From: Rivihabitans pingtungensis
GTDB lineage: Bacteria > Pseudomonadota > Gammaproteobacteria > Burkholderiales > Aquaspirillaceae
Length of the DNA stretch: 64,000 nucleotides
Direction of reading: 5' to 3'
Assembly (NCBI RefSeq): GCF_003201855.1
Contig: NZ_QJKI01000004.1
Span: 62,001 to 126,000 of the forward strand
Part shown: piece after piece, positions 45,228 to 54,059 of the stretch
Layout of the letters: every line of letters starts with the position of its first letter
Position numbering within the stretch: the stretch's first letter is position 1
Translations under genes and position numbers: made by a program
The notes under the pieces: model-generated
What the model saw: the letters and a program-made list of their open reading frames with translations, nothing else
What the model was told of the DNA's origin: nothing
Database searches by the model: none

Positions 45228-48200
45228 TCAGGCGCTTGCTTCGCGCAGCAGGGCCAGCAGGGCATCGGTGTCCAGGCGGGCGCTGGCGTCGCCGCCGGCC
45301 AGCAGGGCGTCGGCCAGTTCGCGTTTGGCAGCGTGCAAGGCGAGGATGCGTTCTTCGATGGTGTGGGCGGCCACCAGCCGGTAGATGGTCACCGGGCGTT
45401 GCTGGCCCATGCGGTAGGCGCGGTCGCTGGCCTGGTCTTCTACTGCCGGGTTCCACCAGGGGTCCAGATGCAGCACATAGTCGGCGGCGGTCAGCGTCAG
45501 GCCCGAGCCGCCGGCTTTCAGGCTGATGAGAAACACCTCGCCCTGGCCGCCCTGAAACGCTTCGACTTTTTTCTGGCGCTGGCGCGCCGGGGTGGCGCCG
45601 TCCAGGTAGTGGTAGGCAATGCCTTGTTCGTCCAGCCAGCGGCGCGCCAGCGCCAGGTGATCGACAAACTGGCTGAACACCAGCGCCTTGTGGCCGTTGT
45701 CCAGCAGCTCGCGCATCAGCCGGGCAAAGGCGGCCAGCTTGCTGCCGGGCAGGGTGGCGTTGGGCAGGGCCAGGGTGGGGTGGCAGCACAGCCGGCGCAG
45801 GCGGGTGATGTGCGCCAGCACCTGCATGGCGCGCTCGTGCTCGGGCGCTTGCGCCACTTGTTCCAGCGCCTCCTGGCGCAGGGCTTCGTACAGCTCGCGC
45901 TCGCCGTCGGACAGTTCGACCCGATAGGTCAGCTCGGTGCGCGGCGGCAGTTCGGTCAGCACCTGGGTTTTGGTGCGGCGCAAAATAAAGGGTTGCAGCA
46001 GGCGGCGCAGCGCCAGGCGGGCTTGCTCGTCGCCTTCGGCAATTGGCGTGGCAAAGCGTTCGCCAAACTGCTCCAGGCTGCCCAGCAAACCCGGATTGAG
46101 AAAACGAAACAAGCTCCACAGCTCGCCCAGATGGTTTTCCACTGGGGTGCCGCTGGCGGCCAGCCGGAAATCGGCGCGCAGGGCAAACGCCGCTTGGGCG
46201 CGGCGGGTGTCCGGGTTTTTGATGGCCTGGGCTTCGTCCAGAATCACGCTGGCCCAATGCACCTGGGCAAAGCGTTCGGCGTCCAGCTGAAACAAGCCAT
46301 AGCTGACCACCACCAGATCCCCCGGCGCCAGCGCGTCCAGCGCGCGTTGCTGGGCATACGGCCGCAGGCGCAGGCTGGGGGCAAAGCGGGCGGCTTCGGC
46401 CAGCCAGTTTTGCGCCACCGAGGTGGGGGCGACCACCAGTTGCGGGCCGTGTTCGGCGCGCAGCAGGCACAGCGCCAGGGTTTGCATGGTTTTGCCCAAG
46501 CCCATATCGTCGGCCAGACAAGCGCCCACACCCCAGTGCGCCAGCCGCGCCAGCCAATGAAAACCGGCCAGCTGATAATCGCGCAGCGTGGCGCGCAAGG
46601 CGCTGGGCACGGCGGGGCTGATCTGCTCCAGCGCTTGCCAGCGCGCGCGCTGCGCAGTCCAGCCGGCGTCGCCTTCACAAGCGGCGGCGCTGTCGGCCAG
46701 TTGCGCCAGCATCGGCGCGGCCAGCCGGCTGAGCTGGGTGGCGCCGTCGGCGTCCAGCCCGGCGCTGGCGCGGGCCAGCGCGGCCAATTGCTGACGCAGC
46801 GCGTCGTCCAGCGCCAGCCAGTCGGCTTCGCCCAAGCGCACATAGCGGCCGCTGTGCTGGCCGACCAGGGTTAACAGTTCGCGCAGTTGCAGCAGGCGGC
46901 CGTCGTCGTCCAGCGCCAGCTCGCCGTTGACGGCAAACCAGTCGCCGCGCTGGCGAATGCTCAGCCGCGCCTGGCCGGCGTGCGCCGGGCCGCGCAGGCG
47001 CAAACGCTGGCCTGCCGGCCACACGCAACGCAGCTGCGCCTCGCCCACCGCTTGCAGCTCAGCCAGCACGTCCAAGGCTTGATCAATGCTGACACACACC
47101 CGCTCGCCGATGATGGGGTCGTGCGGGCAGGCGGCCAGTGTCGGGCATTGGCGCAGCACGGCGGCGTGGGCGCGGCGTTCGGCGTCCAGGTCGCGACAGG
47201 TGTGCACCGCCTCGCCGTCCACCGCGCCCACCACCGTCACCATGCCCTGGCCGGGGCGGTAGTCGCGCCCGCCAGGTAGCGGGCGCACGCGCAGTTGCAC
47301 GCGCAGGCTGTCGCCGTCGGCGCGCAGCAGCGCATACAGCGTGGCGTCGGCCGGCAGCGCCGGCAGTTGGCCGGCCAGGTCGGTGAGGTCGCTGTGAATC
47401 GGCAACAGCGGGGCCAGTTGGCTGATGGCGTCCAGCAGGGGCGCGCGCGCCGCGCGCGGCACCGCCAGGCCATGGCCGACCAGCGCCACCAGCCGCTTGA
47501 GCTCGCCATCCAGCCGGTACAATCGCCAGTGTTCGGGCTGGCTGTGGTCCAGCCACTGCGTGCGGGCGTCAGTCAGCTGTGGCGGCGAGACTTCCAGCCG
47601 CAGCATATCGCCCTGCTGGCGCAGCACCAGCGCCGGCTGCCCCAGGCTAAGCTCGATGCGCGCGTGCGGCAGCTCGGCGGCAAACAGCGCCGGGTGGCCC
47701 ACCAACGCCGGCAGGGCGTCTTCGTCCAGGGTGTAGCTTTCGCCGCCGTAGTAATACACCTCGCTGACCTTGGCGCAGCGCAGCGCGGCGTGGTCTTGCG
47801 CGCTCAGCCAGTCGGGCAGCTCGCCCAGCAGGCGCTTCCAGCTCAGCGCGCGGCCGGAGGTCCAGCCCTGGGCGCTGTGTTTTTGTTCGCGCGCTTCCAG
47901 CGCCACGCCGCCATCGCTGGCTTCCAGCCGCCAGGCCAGCCGGCGCTCGACGCTGGGGGCGGCCGGCTGGGCGGCGTCGGCCTCGGCGTTCAGCCGCGCC
48001 AGCGCGGCGTGGGCGGCGCTCAGCCCCGGCAAAAAACTGCGGTCGCCGGCTTGCAGCCGGGCCAGCCAGTCTTGCCGGTGCGCCTGCGCCGGGCTGGGCG
48101 GCGCGTCGTACAGCCTTTCCATCAGCATGGCCAGCAGCGGCCATAACCAGGACTGCTCGGCGATGTCGCGCCACACCTCGCCCAGCCGCGCCTCGGCCAG

Positions 48201-48398
48201 CCGCCAGCCGCCGGGACGGGCGGTCAGCCAGCCTTGCTCAGTCAGCCGGCGCAAGATGGCTTGCGGGCGCGGCGGCAAGGGTGGGGCGTCGGCCGGCAGC
48301 AAGGGCGGCAGCACCATCAATAAAGCGCGGTCGGACAGGCCATCGGGCACACAGGCCAGCGCGTGCAGCACGGCGCGGGCGGCGGGGGGAAGGTTCAT
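45228..48398 (-). CDS. SNF2/RapA-like helicase
   Basis: 1,056 residues. An N-terminal ~600 residues of unclear fold precede the SNF2 ATPase: Walker [17 protein letters not shown] (around residue 628), DExx box [14 protein letters not shown], then the C-terminal helicase lobe with [45 protein letters not shown]. It is one of the bacterial SNF2 proteins distinct from RapA proper. Likely a dsDNA translocase acting on protein-DNA complexes. The start [18 protein letters not shown] is chosen because the upstream frame crosses a dispersed repeat and a hairpin. Monocistronic. Confidence 0.88.
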   Translation of the reverse strand: MNLPPAARAVLHALACVPDGLSDRALLMVLPPLLPADAPPLPPRPQAILRRLTEQGWLTARPGGWRLAEARLGEVWRDIAEQSWLWPLLAMLMERLYDAPPSPAQAHRQDWLARLQAGDRSFLPGLSAAHAALARLNAEADAAQPAAPSVERRLAWRLEASDGGVALEAREQKHSAQGWTSGRALSWKRLLGELPDWLSAQDHAALRCAKVSEVYYYGGESYTLDEDALPALVGHPALFAAELPHARIELSLGQPALVLRQQGDMLRLEVSPPQLTDARTQWLDHSQPEHWRLYRLDGELKRLVALVGHGLAVPRAARAPLLDAISQLAPLLPIHSDLTDLAGQLPALPADATLYALLRADGDSLRVQLRVRPLPGGRDYRPGQGMVTVVGAVDGEAVHTCRDLDAERRAHAAVLRQCPTLAACPHDPIIGERVCVSIDQALDVLAELQAVGEAQLRCVWPAGQRLRLRGPAHAGQARLSIRQRGDWFAVNGELALDDDGRLLQLRELLTLVGQHSGRYVRLGEADWLALDDALRQQLAALARASAGLDADGATQLSRLAAPMLAQLADSAAACEGDAGWTAQRARWQALEQISPAVPSALRATLRDYQLAGFHWLARLAHWGVGACLADDMGLGKTMQTLALCLLRAEHGPQLVVAPTSVAQNWLAEAARFAPSLRLRPYAQQRALDALAPGDLVVVSYGLFQLDAERFAQVHWASVILDEAQAIKNPDTRRAQAAFALRADFRLAASGTPVENHLGELWSLFRFLNPGLLGSLEQFGERFATPIAEGDEQARLALRRLLQPFILRRTKTQVLTELPPRTELTYRVELSDGERELYEALRQEALEQVAQAPEHERAMQVLAHITRLRRLCCHPTLALPNATLPGSKLAAFARLMRELLDNGHKALVFSQFVDHLALARRWLDEQGIAYHYLDGATPARQRQKKVEAFQGGQGEVFLISLKAGGSGLTLTAADYVLHLDPWWNPAVEDQASDRAYRMGQQRPVTIYRLVAAHTIEERILALHAAKRELADALLAGGDASARLDTDALLALLREASA

Positions 48399-48506
48399 GG
48401 CGGGCAAGTACAAGGTGCAAACGGGGAAGGCCCGGATTATAGCCTGTGGCCCGACGTGGCGGCGCCCACCCGCTGGGCTGGGTGGGCGTGGCTGCGTGTG
48501 ATTTGT

Positions 48507-48591
48507 CAGCGAGCCGAGCGGCTCACCACTCTCAGCGCAGCAAATCTGGTCAGGCGCACGACCGCGACAAGCATGGGGTGAGCGGCGCTTA
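48507..48591. repeat. dispersed palindromic element, shortened copy 11
   Basis: CAGCGAGCCGAGCGGCTCACCACTC at the left, GCGCACGACCGCGACAAGC in the middle and GGGGTGAGCGGCGCTTA at the right, the last supplying the ccoG stop codon (TAA on the minus strand). About 30 bp of the core is missing. Confidence 0.6.
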
Positions 48592-49959
48592 TTCGCCGAT
48601 AAACACCGTGTCTTCTTGGCGCTGGAAGCTGGCATCGTCCCGACTGCGCACATTCAAGTGCAGTACCTGTGCACCATGCTGCACATTGTCCGGCGCGGCT
48701 TGCACTCGCGCCAGCAATTGCAGCTGGCCATGCGCCGGCAACAGCAATTGCGCCGGTTCGGTCAGCACCCGCGCGCCAGGCAGGCCTTCGGCGCTCAGCT
48801 GCAAGACATGCGGGCGGCTGTCGGCGTTGAACACCTTGATCTGGTAGGCGTTTTCCAGCAGGCCTTCCGGCGTTTCCCGCACCATCACTGCGCGGTCGCG
48901 CAGCACATTCACATGCAGCGGCGCACGCTGCCACAGGCCCACCGCCATGGCCAGCGCCGTGGCGGCAATCAGGCCCAGATAAATCAAGGGACGCGGACGC
49001 AGCCAGCTTACCCGCGCCGGCTGGCCGCTGGCCTCGGCGTGCGGGGTGGTCATCCGGATCAGCCCGCGCGGTGCGCGCAGCTTGTCCATCACTGTGTCGC
49101 AGGCGTCGATGCAGGCGCCACAGCCGATGCATTCGTATTGCAGGCCGTTGCGAATATCAATGCCGGTGGGGCACACCTGCACGCACACGCCGCAGTCCAC
49201 GCAGTCGCCGCGCGGATTGGCGGTGTGCTGTTGGCGGCGCGCGCCGCGCGGCTCGCCGCGCTTGGCGTCGTAGCCCACCAATAAGGTGTGCGAATCAAAC
49301 ATCACACTCTGAAAACGCGCATACGGGCACATATGCAGGCACACCTGCTCGCGCAGCCGGCCGGCCAGCAGATAGGTAAAACCGGCGTAAGACAGCAGCC
49401 AGAACAGCGTCCAGCCGCCCATGCTGCCGTCCAGCACACTGGCCAACAGCTCGGGCGCCGGCACAAAATACGCCACCAGACCAAAGCCAATCACCAGGCT
49501 GACGGCAATCATCACCGCCTGGCTTGCCACGCGCCGCGCCAGATGCGCCGGTTTATACGGGTCGGCGCGCAATTTCAGCCGCGCCGGGCGGTCGCCCTCG
49601 ATCCAGTGTTCGATCCACAGCATGATTTCGGTGTACACCGTTTGCGGGCAGCTATTGCCGCACCACAGCCGGCCGGCCAGCGCCGTCCACCAGAACAGCC
49701 CCAGCGCACAGATAATCAGCGCGCCAGCCAGATACACCAAATCTTGCGGCCAGAAACACCAGGCAAACAAAAAAATCCGCTGGCCTTCCAGATCCAGCCA
49801 GATGGCCTGGTGGCCATCCCAGCGCAGCCAGGGCGCGCCCAAAAAAATCAGCTGGGTGAGCAACACCATGGCCACCCGCCAGGTGTTGAAGCGCCCAGAC
49901 GTGAGCTTGGGCACACAGGGGCCGCCCGTGGCAGGGCGGCGCAGGGTGGCAACAGTCAT
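48589..49959 (-). CDS. ccoG: cytochrome c oxidase accessory protein CcoG
   Basis: 456 residues, FixG/RdxA family. Polytopic N-terminal half (TMs in VAMVLLTQLIFLGAPWL, LVYLAGALIICALGLFWW, VMIAVSLVIGFGLVAYF, LFWLLSYAGFTYLLAG) with CGNSCPQTVYTEIMLW and CLHMCPYARFQS. Two [4Fe-4S] motifs follow (CVDCGVCVQVCPTGIDIRNG and CIGCGACIDACD), and then an Ig-like periplasmic C-terminus. It helps supply reduced copper to cbb3 oxidase (CuB). Start at ATG 49959 with GGAGAA upstream. The ccoNOPQ genes are not adjacent. Confidence 0.94.
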   Translation of the reverse strand: MTVATLRRPATGGPCVPKLTSGRFNTWRVAMVLLTQLIFLGAPWLRWDGHQAIWLDLEGQRIFLFAWCFWPQDLVYLAGALIICALGLFWWTALAGRLWCGNSCPQTVYTEIMLWIEHWIEGDRPARLKLRADPYKPAHLARRVASQAVMIAVSLVIGFGLVAYFVPAPELLASVLDGSMGGWTLFWLLSYAGFTYLLAGRLREQVCLHMCPYARFQSVMFDSHTLLVGYDAKRGEPRGARRQQHTANPRGDCVDCGVCVQVCPTGIDIRNGLQYECIGCGACIDACDTVMDKLRAPRGLIRMTTPHAEASGQPARVSWLRPRPLIYLGLIAATALAMAVGLWQRAPLHVNVLRDRAVMVRETPEGLLENAYQIKVFNADSRPHVLQLSAEGLPGARVLTEPAQLLLPAHGQLQLLARVQAAPDNVQHGAQVLHLNVRSRDDASFQRQEDTVFIGE

Positions 49960-50378
49960 GTTATTCTCCGGCAACAATGAATGGCCGCAGGGTAACGCGC
50001 CCATTCTGTGCCCTGCCAGACACAGAAAAACCCGATTTTGCAGAGCACAGAAAACCCGTGTGCCCAGCACCTGATGAGCTATCTGCTTTTTGTTGATAAA
50101 TCATCAGCTTGCATGACAATTACATTGCATGCATACTGATGGCTGTACACTCTGGGACGCGCGGGAACTTTTCTGAGCCTGGGCCCGCCGTACTCTGCAA
50201 CACGGCGAATAAACGCCGCCCACAATACCCAGCGCAGCGCGCCTGGCTAGGCGCACGGCCGGTACACGCAATACGGCAAGATTGCGGCACAATCCCAGAC
50301 AGGTTTTGTCAGCAGCGCCAAAACAGCGCACGGCATGCGCCAAGCCCAGTGTCCGAGGTCAGCAAGGAGTGCGTCATC
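49960..50378. other. intergenic region with dispersed repeat
   Basis: About 420 nt between divergent ccoG and the hypothetical gene. 50060-50140 is AT-enriched, with possible promoters. A dispersed element occupies 50211-50322. No gene. Confidence 0.5.
50211..50322. repeat. dispersed palindromic element, copy 12
   Basis: Starts AAACGCCGCCCACAATACCC and ends CAGGTTTTGTCAGCAGCGCC; internal CCTGGCTAGGCGCACGGCC and TACGGCAAGATTGCGGCAC. Confidence 0.7.
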
Positions 50379-51137
50379 ATGTTCATCCCCCCGGTTTCTC
50401 CCCAGCTCCCGGTGTACCAGCCGAAAGCGCCGGATATGGTGCCGGACGTCACCGCCGTGGGCCGCACCTCGCCCGTACAGGCAGAAACGCTTGGCCGTTC
50501 GGTGCAGCAAGATGCCCAGCGCGCCAGCGAGCGTCGGCCACTGCGGCCGCGCAAGCCCAACGACTGGGACGCGGTGGATGTGTCTGAACGCGGCGAACTA
50601 TTACTCTTGCTGGATGATGTGGCCGAAGAACTTCTGGCGGTGCGCAGCCGGCTGGCCAGCGATGAGGCGGTGTACACCGTGCTGCGCGCCGCCGATCAAT
50701 TGCGCCAGGCTTATCAGCGCCTGGCCGCGCCGTATGGCCGGCATGACAACCCGGCCGATTTGCTGGGCGTGGCAGCCAGCTTGCAGGAAGGGCTGACGCA
50801 TGTGCCGGCACAAGACGATGGCCTGCCAATGAGCAGCCTGGGCGTGCGGCTGGGGGCTGAAGGTGAGCTGCATGTGGATGCCGCCCGGCTGGCCTGGGCC
50901 TGCCAGCAGCGCCCGGACATGGCGCGCCGGCTGGATGCCGTGGTGGCCAATCTGCATGCCCAGGTGCTGGGCGCCCAACGCCGGCTGAACCACCCGGCTA
51001 CCGGCCCGGGGCGCGGTCTGGATGCGCAATTACTGTCGGCGCATTATGCAGCCCAGAGTGCCCAGGTGATGGCCAGTGCCAGCCATCCACCGCGCCGCAT
51101 GCCGCCGACCATACATGATGTTGTTGAAAAACCATGA
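50379..51137 (+). CDS. hypothetical protein
   Basis: 252 residues. AAGGAG at 50364-50369 precedes ATG 50379; the frame is open far upstream but the upstream part is non-coding repeat. The protein looks soluble: a Pro-rich N-terminus (PPVSPQLPVYQPKAPDMVPD), then a helical region SERGELLLLLDDVAEELLAVRSRLASDEAVYTVLRAADQLRQAYQRL and a central domain GVRLGAEGELHVDAARLAWACQQRPDMARRLDAVVANL. The C-terminus ends in AHYAAQSAQVMAS. The Pro-rich start and the helix-plus-beta domain recall flagellar hook or FliD/FlgL-type assembly proteins (GELHVDAARLAWA is like FliD C-terminal regions), but I cannot assign it. Confidence 0.7.
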   Translation: MFIPPVSPQLPVYQPKAPDMVPDVTAVGRTSPVQAETLGRSVQQDAQRASERRPLRPRKPNDWDAVDVSERGELLLLLDDVAEELLAVRSRLASDEAVYTVLRAADQLRQAYQRLAAPYGRHDNPADLLGVAASLQEGLTHVPAQDDGLPMSSLGVRLGAEGELHVDAARLAWACQQRPDMARRLDAVVANLHAQVLGAQRRLNHPATGPGRGLDAQLLSAHYAAQSAQVMASASHPPRRMPPTIHDVVEKP

Positions 51138-51184
51138 TTTTTTCAAAAAATTTACGAATAACGGCATTTTTTTCACATTAACTG

Positions 51185-51213
51185 TTGACAAGCATGGGGC
51201 GCATGCGTATGAT
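51185..51213 (+). promoter_or_regulatory. promoter of tRNA-Asn
   Basis: TTGACA (51185-51190), a 17-nt spacer and TATGAT (51208-51213), 24 nt before the tRNA. Confidence 0.75.
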
Positions 51214-51236
51214 GCGCTCCATCGATTCAATTCGAT

Positions 51237-51312
51237 TCCTCGATAGCTCAGTCGGTAGAGCGACGGACTGTTAATCCGCAGGTCCCTGGTTCGAGCCCAG
51301 GTCGAGGAGCCA
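51237..51312 (+). tRNA. tRNA-Asn (GTT)
   Basis: 76 nt with encoded CCA. Acceptor TCCTCGA/TCGAGGA; anticodon loop CTGTTAA gives GTT; T-loop GGTTCGAGCCC. Confidence 0.97.
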
Positions 51313-51317
51313 GATTC

Positions 51318-51356
51318 AAAAAAGCCCGATGTCTTCACGACATCGGGCTTTTTTTC
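51318..51356 (+). terminator. terminator of tRNA-Asn
   Basis: AAAAAAGCCCGATGTC and GACATCGGGCTTTTTTT around TTCAC. Confidence 0.88.
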
Positions 51357-51471
51357 GTTTTCATGACGGAACTTCTGCTGAAACAGCCAGTCATACACTC
51401 TACAACTTGCGCGTTTCAGGCCCAGCGGATAAGCCGCCGCCGCGCCAGGTTGCTGCAGACAGGAGGCCGTG

Positions 51472-51702
51472 ATGCAACTGACTTCCCGCCAGATTTCCCC
51501 CCGCTTGCGCCGCATGCTGCGCCAATGCTGGCAACGCCTGAGCGAACGCGATCTTGACCAGATCGTCAATCGCAAAAGCCTGCTGGCTGCGCTGCGACGC
51601 CGCTATACCCGCCCCGTGGTGGAGATCGAACAAGAAATTGACCAATTTTTTCGCACGGTGTTTGCCGGAGGCGCCTTGCGCCCGGCTCTGACGCCATCCT
51701 GA
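51472..51702 (+). CDS. CsbD-like small basic protein
   Basis: 76 residues. GGAGG lies 6 nt before the start; a GTG directly before the ATG is an alternative. The helical stretch RRMLRQCWQRLSERDLDQIVNRKSLLAALRRRYTRPVVEIEQEIDQFF follows the CsbD pattern (W-x-x-L-S/T-x-x-D-L-x-x-I-...-L-x-x-x-L-x-x-R-Y). CsbD/YjbJ proteins are stress-induced and of unknown mechanism. Two hairpins follow; the second is a good terminator. Confidence 0.6.
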   Translation: MQLTSRQISPRLRRMLRQCWQRLSERDLDQIVNRKSLLAALRRRYTRPVVEIEQEIDQFFRTVFAGGALRPALTPS

Positions 51703-51771
51703 TGCACATGGGGCGGGTTGCCCCACCCGCCTTGTGGCTGTTTTCTCCGGGTTGTTCCCACATCCTGTTCG

Positions 51772-51798
51772 CGCCTGCCTTGTGCAGGCGTTTTTTTA
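51772..51798 (+). terminator. rho-independent terminator
   Basis: CGCCTGC, loop CTTGT, GCAGGCG, then TTTTTTT. Confidence 0.85.
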
Positions 51799-52241
51799 TG
51801 TGCTCATCCGCTTCGGGCCCACAGCAAACTGCGCTTTGATGGCCCCTGCGCTTGCGCGCATATCGGCATATTTCCCCCCGGCCAAAAACCTGGCTGGCTT
51901 GATGCAAGACACAGACTCTGTGCACAAGTTGTATTTGCGCAACATCTGTCAATGGCATGAATATCATGACAAATAACCGTAGATTTATTTAAAAACACTA
52001 TGCTAAACATCATGTTATCCATATTCATTTATTTGATTTAGTGCCTTATTCCACCAATATATTAAATGATAATGTTTCAAAAAAAGCATGCGTTATAAGT
52101 ATAAATACTTAGTTAACCTCACTCACATTCAGCGAATTTTGCATATTTCACCCGACTGCTATTTACTGTGACAGCCGCATGGAACACCCCACTCCGCTGC
52201 GGCAAGCATGCTGGCTTCTGGATTGCAGCACAGGCCAGTGC
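51799..52241. other. AT-rich intergenic region
   Basis: About 440 nt; 51,950-52,150 is the most AT-rich stretch of the window (runs such as ATTTATTTAAAAACAC and TATAAGTATAAATAC). Probably the promoter region of the RTX gene downstream and a likely H-NS target. No supported gene. Confidence 0.5.
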
Positions 52242-52359
52242 TTAGAGTCGCTCACAAAACCCAGCGAAGCGGTCCTGGCTAGGCGTGTGACCGCAGACAG
52301 TACGGGTAAGTACGGCAAGGTCACACAACAACGCCAGGAGGTTTTGTGAGCGGCTCTTA
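52242..52359. repeat. dispersed palindromic element, copy 13
   Basis: One of the best copies: TTAGAGTCGCTCACAAAACC ... GTGTGACCGCAGACAGTAC ... GTACGGCAAGGTCACAC ... AGGTTTTGTGAGCGGCTCTTA. The GTGTGACC and GGTCACAC blocks pair in the centre. Confidence 0.85.
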
Positions 52360-52384
52360 CTCCTCACCTCAGAAGGAAGTTTCC

Positions 52385-53872
52385 ATGACCATCACCGTCA
52401 GTTCGGCTGTCAGCTATACCCTGGCCGCCGCCGAAGATAATCTGATCCTGACCGGCGCCGCCAATATCAACGGCAATGGCAACGCCCTGGCCAACAAGAT
52501 TGATGGCAATACCGGCGCCAATCTGATCAAAGGTCTGGGTCAAGCCGACATCCTGTCTGGCTTCGATGGCAACGACACCATTTATGCCGGCGATGTCGGC
52601 AGCGTCGACGCCCTGTATGTCGATACGCTGTATGGCGGCAATGGCGCCGATGTCCTGTATGCCGATGGCCAGGATTATTTGTATGGCGACGCTGACAATG
52701 ACATCTTGCATGGCGAATTTGGCGGCAACAATCTCTTGCAGGGCGGCGTCGGCAACGATAGCTATTACGTCTCGGCCAATAACTCGATCATCAACGAGCT
52801 GCCTGGCGCTGGCATCGATACGGTATACAGCAGCGACACCATCGCACTGAACGGCACGCTTCCCGTGGCGGGCGCTACCCTGGTCAGCGGAGAGGTGGAG
52901 AACCTCACCTTGACAGGCACAGCCAATATCAATGGGATTGGCAACAATCTGGTGAACACCATCAAGGGCAATAGCGGCGCCAATGTCCTGTCCGGCGGTT
53001 TGGGCAATGACACCATTTATGGCTACGACGGCGACGACAAGCTGTATGCCGATGCTGCCGGCGTGGGCGTGACCGCCGATGCCGACTGGCTGTACGGCGG
53101 CAATGGCAACGATATTCTCTATGGCAATGGCAACGACAAACTGTTTGGCGATGCCGGCAACGACACCTTCATCGTGATTGGCGGCCAGAACATGGTGGTG
53201 GATTCTGGTGGCATTGACATCGTCAAGAGCGCCGTGTCGTTCAGCCTGACCTACACTGCAGATCCGGCCGCCTCGTGGGCCAGTGGCGGCATCGAAACCC
53301 TGGAGCTGACTGGCGCCGCCAATATTTATGGTTTTGGCGACATCAACAGCAATGTGATTTATGGCAACAACGCCAATAACCAGTTGGACGGCAAGGGTGG
53401 CAACGACACGCTGGACGGGCGTGCAGGCAACGATGTTCTGCAAATCGGTTCGGATAGCGGCGGCGTATCTGGCGCCACCACGCTGCTGGGCGGCGCCGAC
53501 GCCGATTTGTTCTGGATTGGCAAAGGCTATTTGGGCGACCACAGCAGCGGCGCCAATCAGCTGACCCTGGGCGACTTTACTTCGGGCGTGGATCACATCC
53601 GCTTTGGCATTGACCTGACCGCTACGGCGCCTACCGCACTGGGCACGACGCCGGTATATGCTTTCGATACCTTGGCCATGGTGCTGGATCGGGCGGCAGG
53701 CGGTCTGGGCAGCCCGACCAACCCGACCATCAAAAAATTCGAGTTTGCCGGCGATACCTATCTGGTGCTGGACCAAAGCACGGCTATCGTGTTCTCCGCA
53801 TCGGATCTGGCCATCAAGATCACCGGCACGCCAGGAGTGGTGTTGTCTGATCTGGTGTTCGATCTGGTGTAA
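52385..53872 (+). CDS. RTX calcium-binding repeat protein
   Basis: 495 residues. Multiple Gly-Asp nonapeptides (G-G-x-G-x-D-x-h-x): GGNGADVLYADGQD, GDADNDILHGEFGG, GGLGNDTIYGYDGDDKLY, GGNGNDILYGNGNDKLFGDAGNDTF, GKGGNDTLDGRAGNDVL, in at least five clusters. They build calcium-binding beta-rolls. Between them are longer segments (VEN/IETLTLTGTANINGIGNN) also repeated. The C-terminus ends in hydrophobic VLSDLVFDLV, typical for type I secretion. There is no N-terminal signal. AAGGAAG lies before the ATG. Function outside secretion is unknown (S-layer, adhesin or hydrolase-less RTX). No secretion genes adjacent. Confidence 0.85.
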   Translation: MTITVSSAVSYTLAAAEDNLILTGAANINGNGNALANKIDGNTGANLIKGLGQADILSGFDGNDTIYAGDVGSVDALYVDTLYGGNGADVLYADGQDYLYGDADNDILHGEFGGNNLLQGGVGNDSYYVSANNSIINELPGAGIDTVYSSDTIALNGTLPVAGATLVSGEVENLTLTGTANINGIGNNLVNTIKGNSGANVLSGGLGNDTIYGYDGDDKLYADAAGVGVTADADWLYGGNGNDILYGNGNDKLFGDAGNDTFIVIGGQNMVVDSGGIDIVKSAVSFSLTYTADPAASWASGGIETLELTGAANIYGFGDINSNVIYGNNANNQLDGKGGNDTLDGRAGNDVLQIGSDSGGVSGATTLLGGADADLFWIGKGYLGDHSSGANQLTLGDFTSGVDHIRFGIDLTATAPTALGTTPVYAFDTLAMVLDRAAGGLGSPTNPTIKKFEFAGDTYLVLDQSTAIVFSASDLAIKITGTPGVVLSDLVFDLV

Positions 53873-53995
53873 CGCATCCTGATGTAAATCATCACGGATG
53901 GTTGCGTTGCCGTCAGCGGCGACCTTGGCTTGCGTCTGGTCGCCGCCGCTGTTTTGGCATCATCAACAGCCCTATGCAATTTATGGTTTTTGGGG

Positions 53996-54020
53996 CTTGA
54001 AAAGTCCTCCCTGCCCCTCA
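53996..54020 (+). promoter_or_regulatory. sigma32-like heat-shock promoter of clpB
   Basis: CTTGAAA at 53996-54002, an 11-nt spacer and CCCCTCA at 54014-54020, close to the RpoH consensus CTTGAAA-N11-16-CCCCAT. It lies 40 nt before the clpB start. Confidence 0.75.
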
Positions 54021-54059
54021 ACTACGGTCTTGACAAAACTTTCTCGAGGTGCACGAACC

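Noticed and set aside
50093..50107. FNR-like dyad TTGAT..ATCA upstream of ccoG
   Set aside because: The half-sites are separated by 5 nt instead of 4 and the second lacks its final A, so it does not meet the consensus.
51718..51976. Small plus-strand frames after the CsbD-like gene
   Set aside because: They run through a good terminator and have no start signals.
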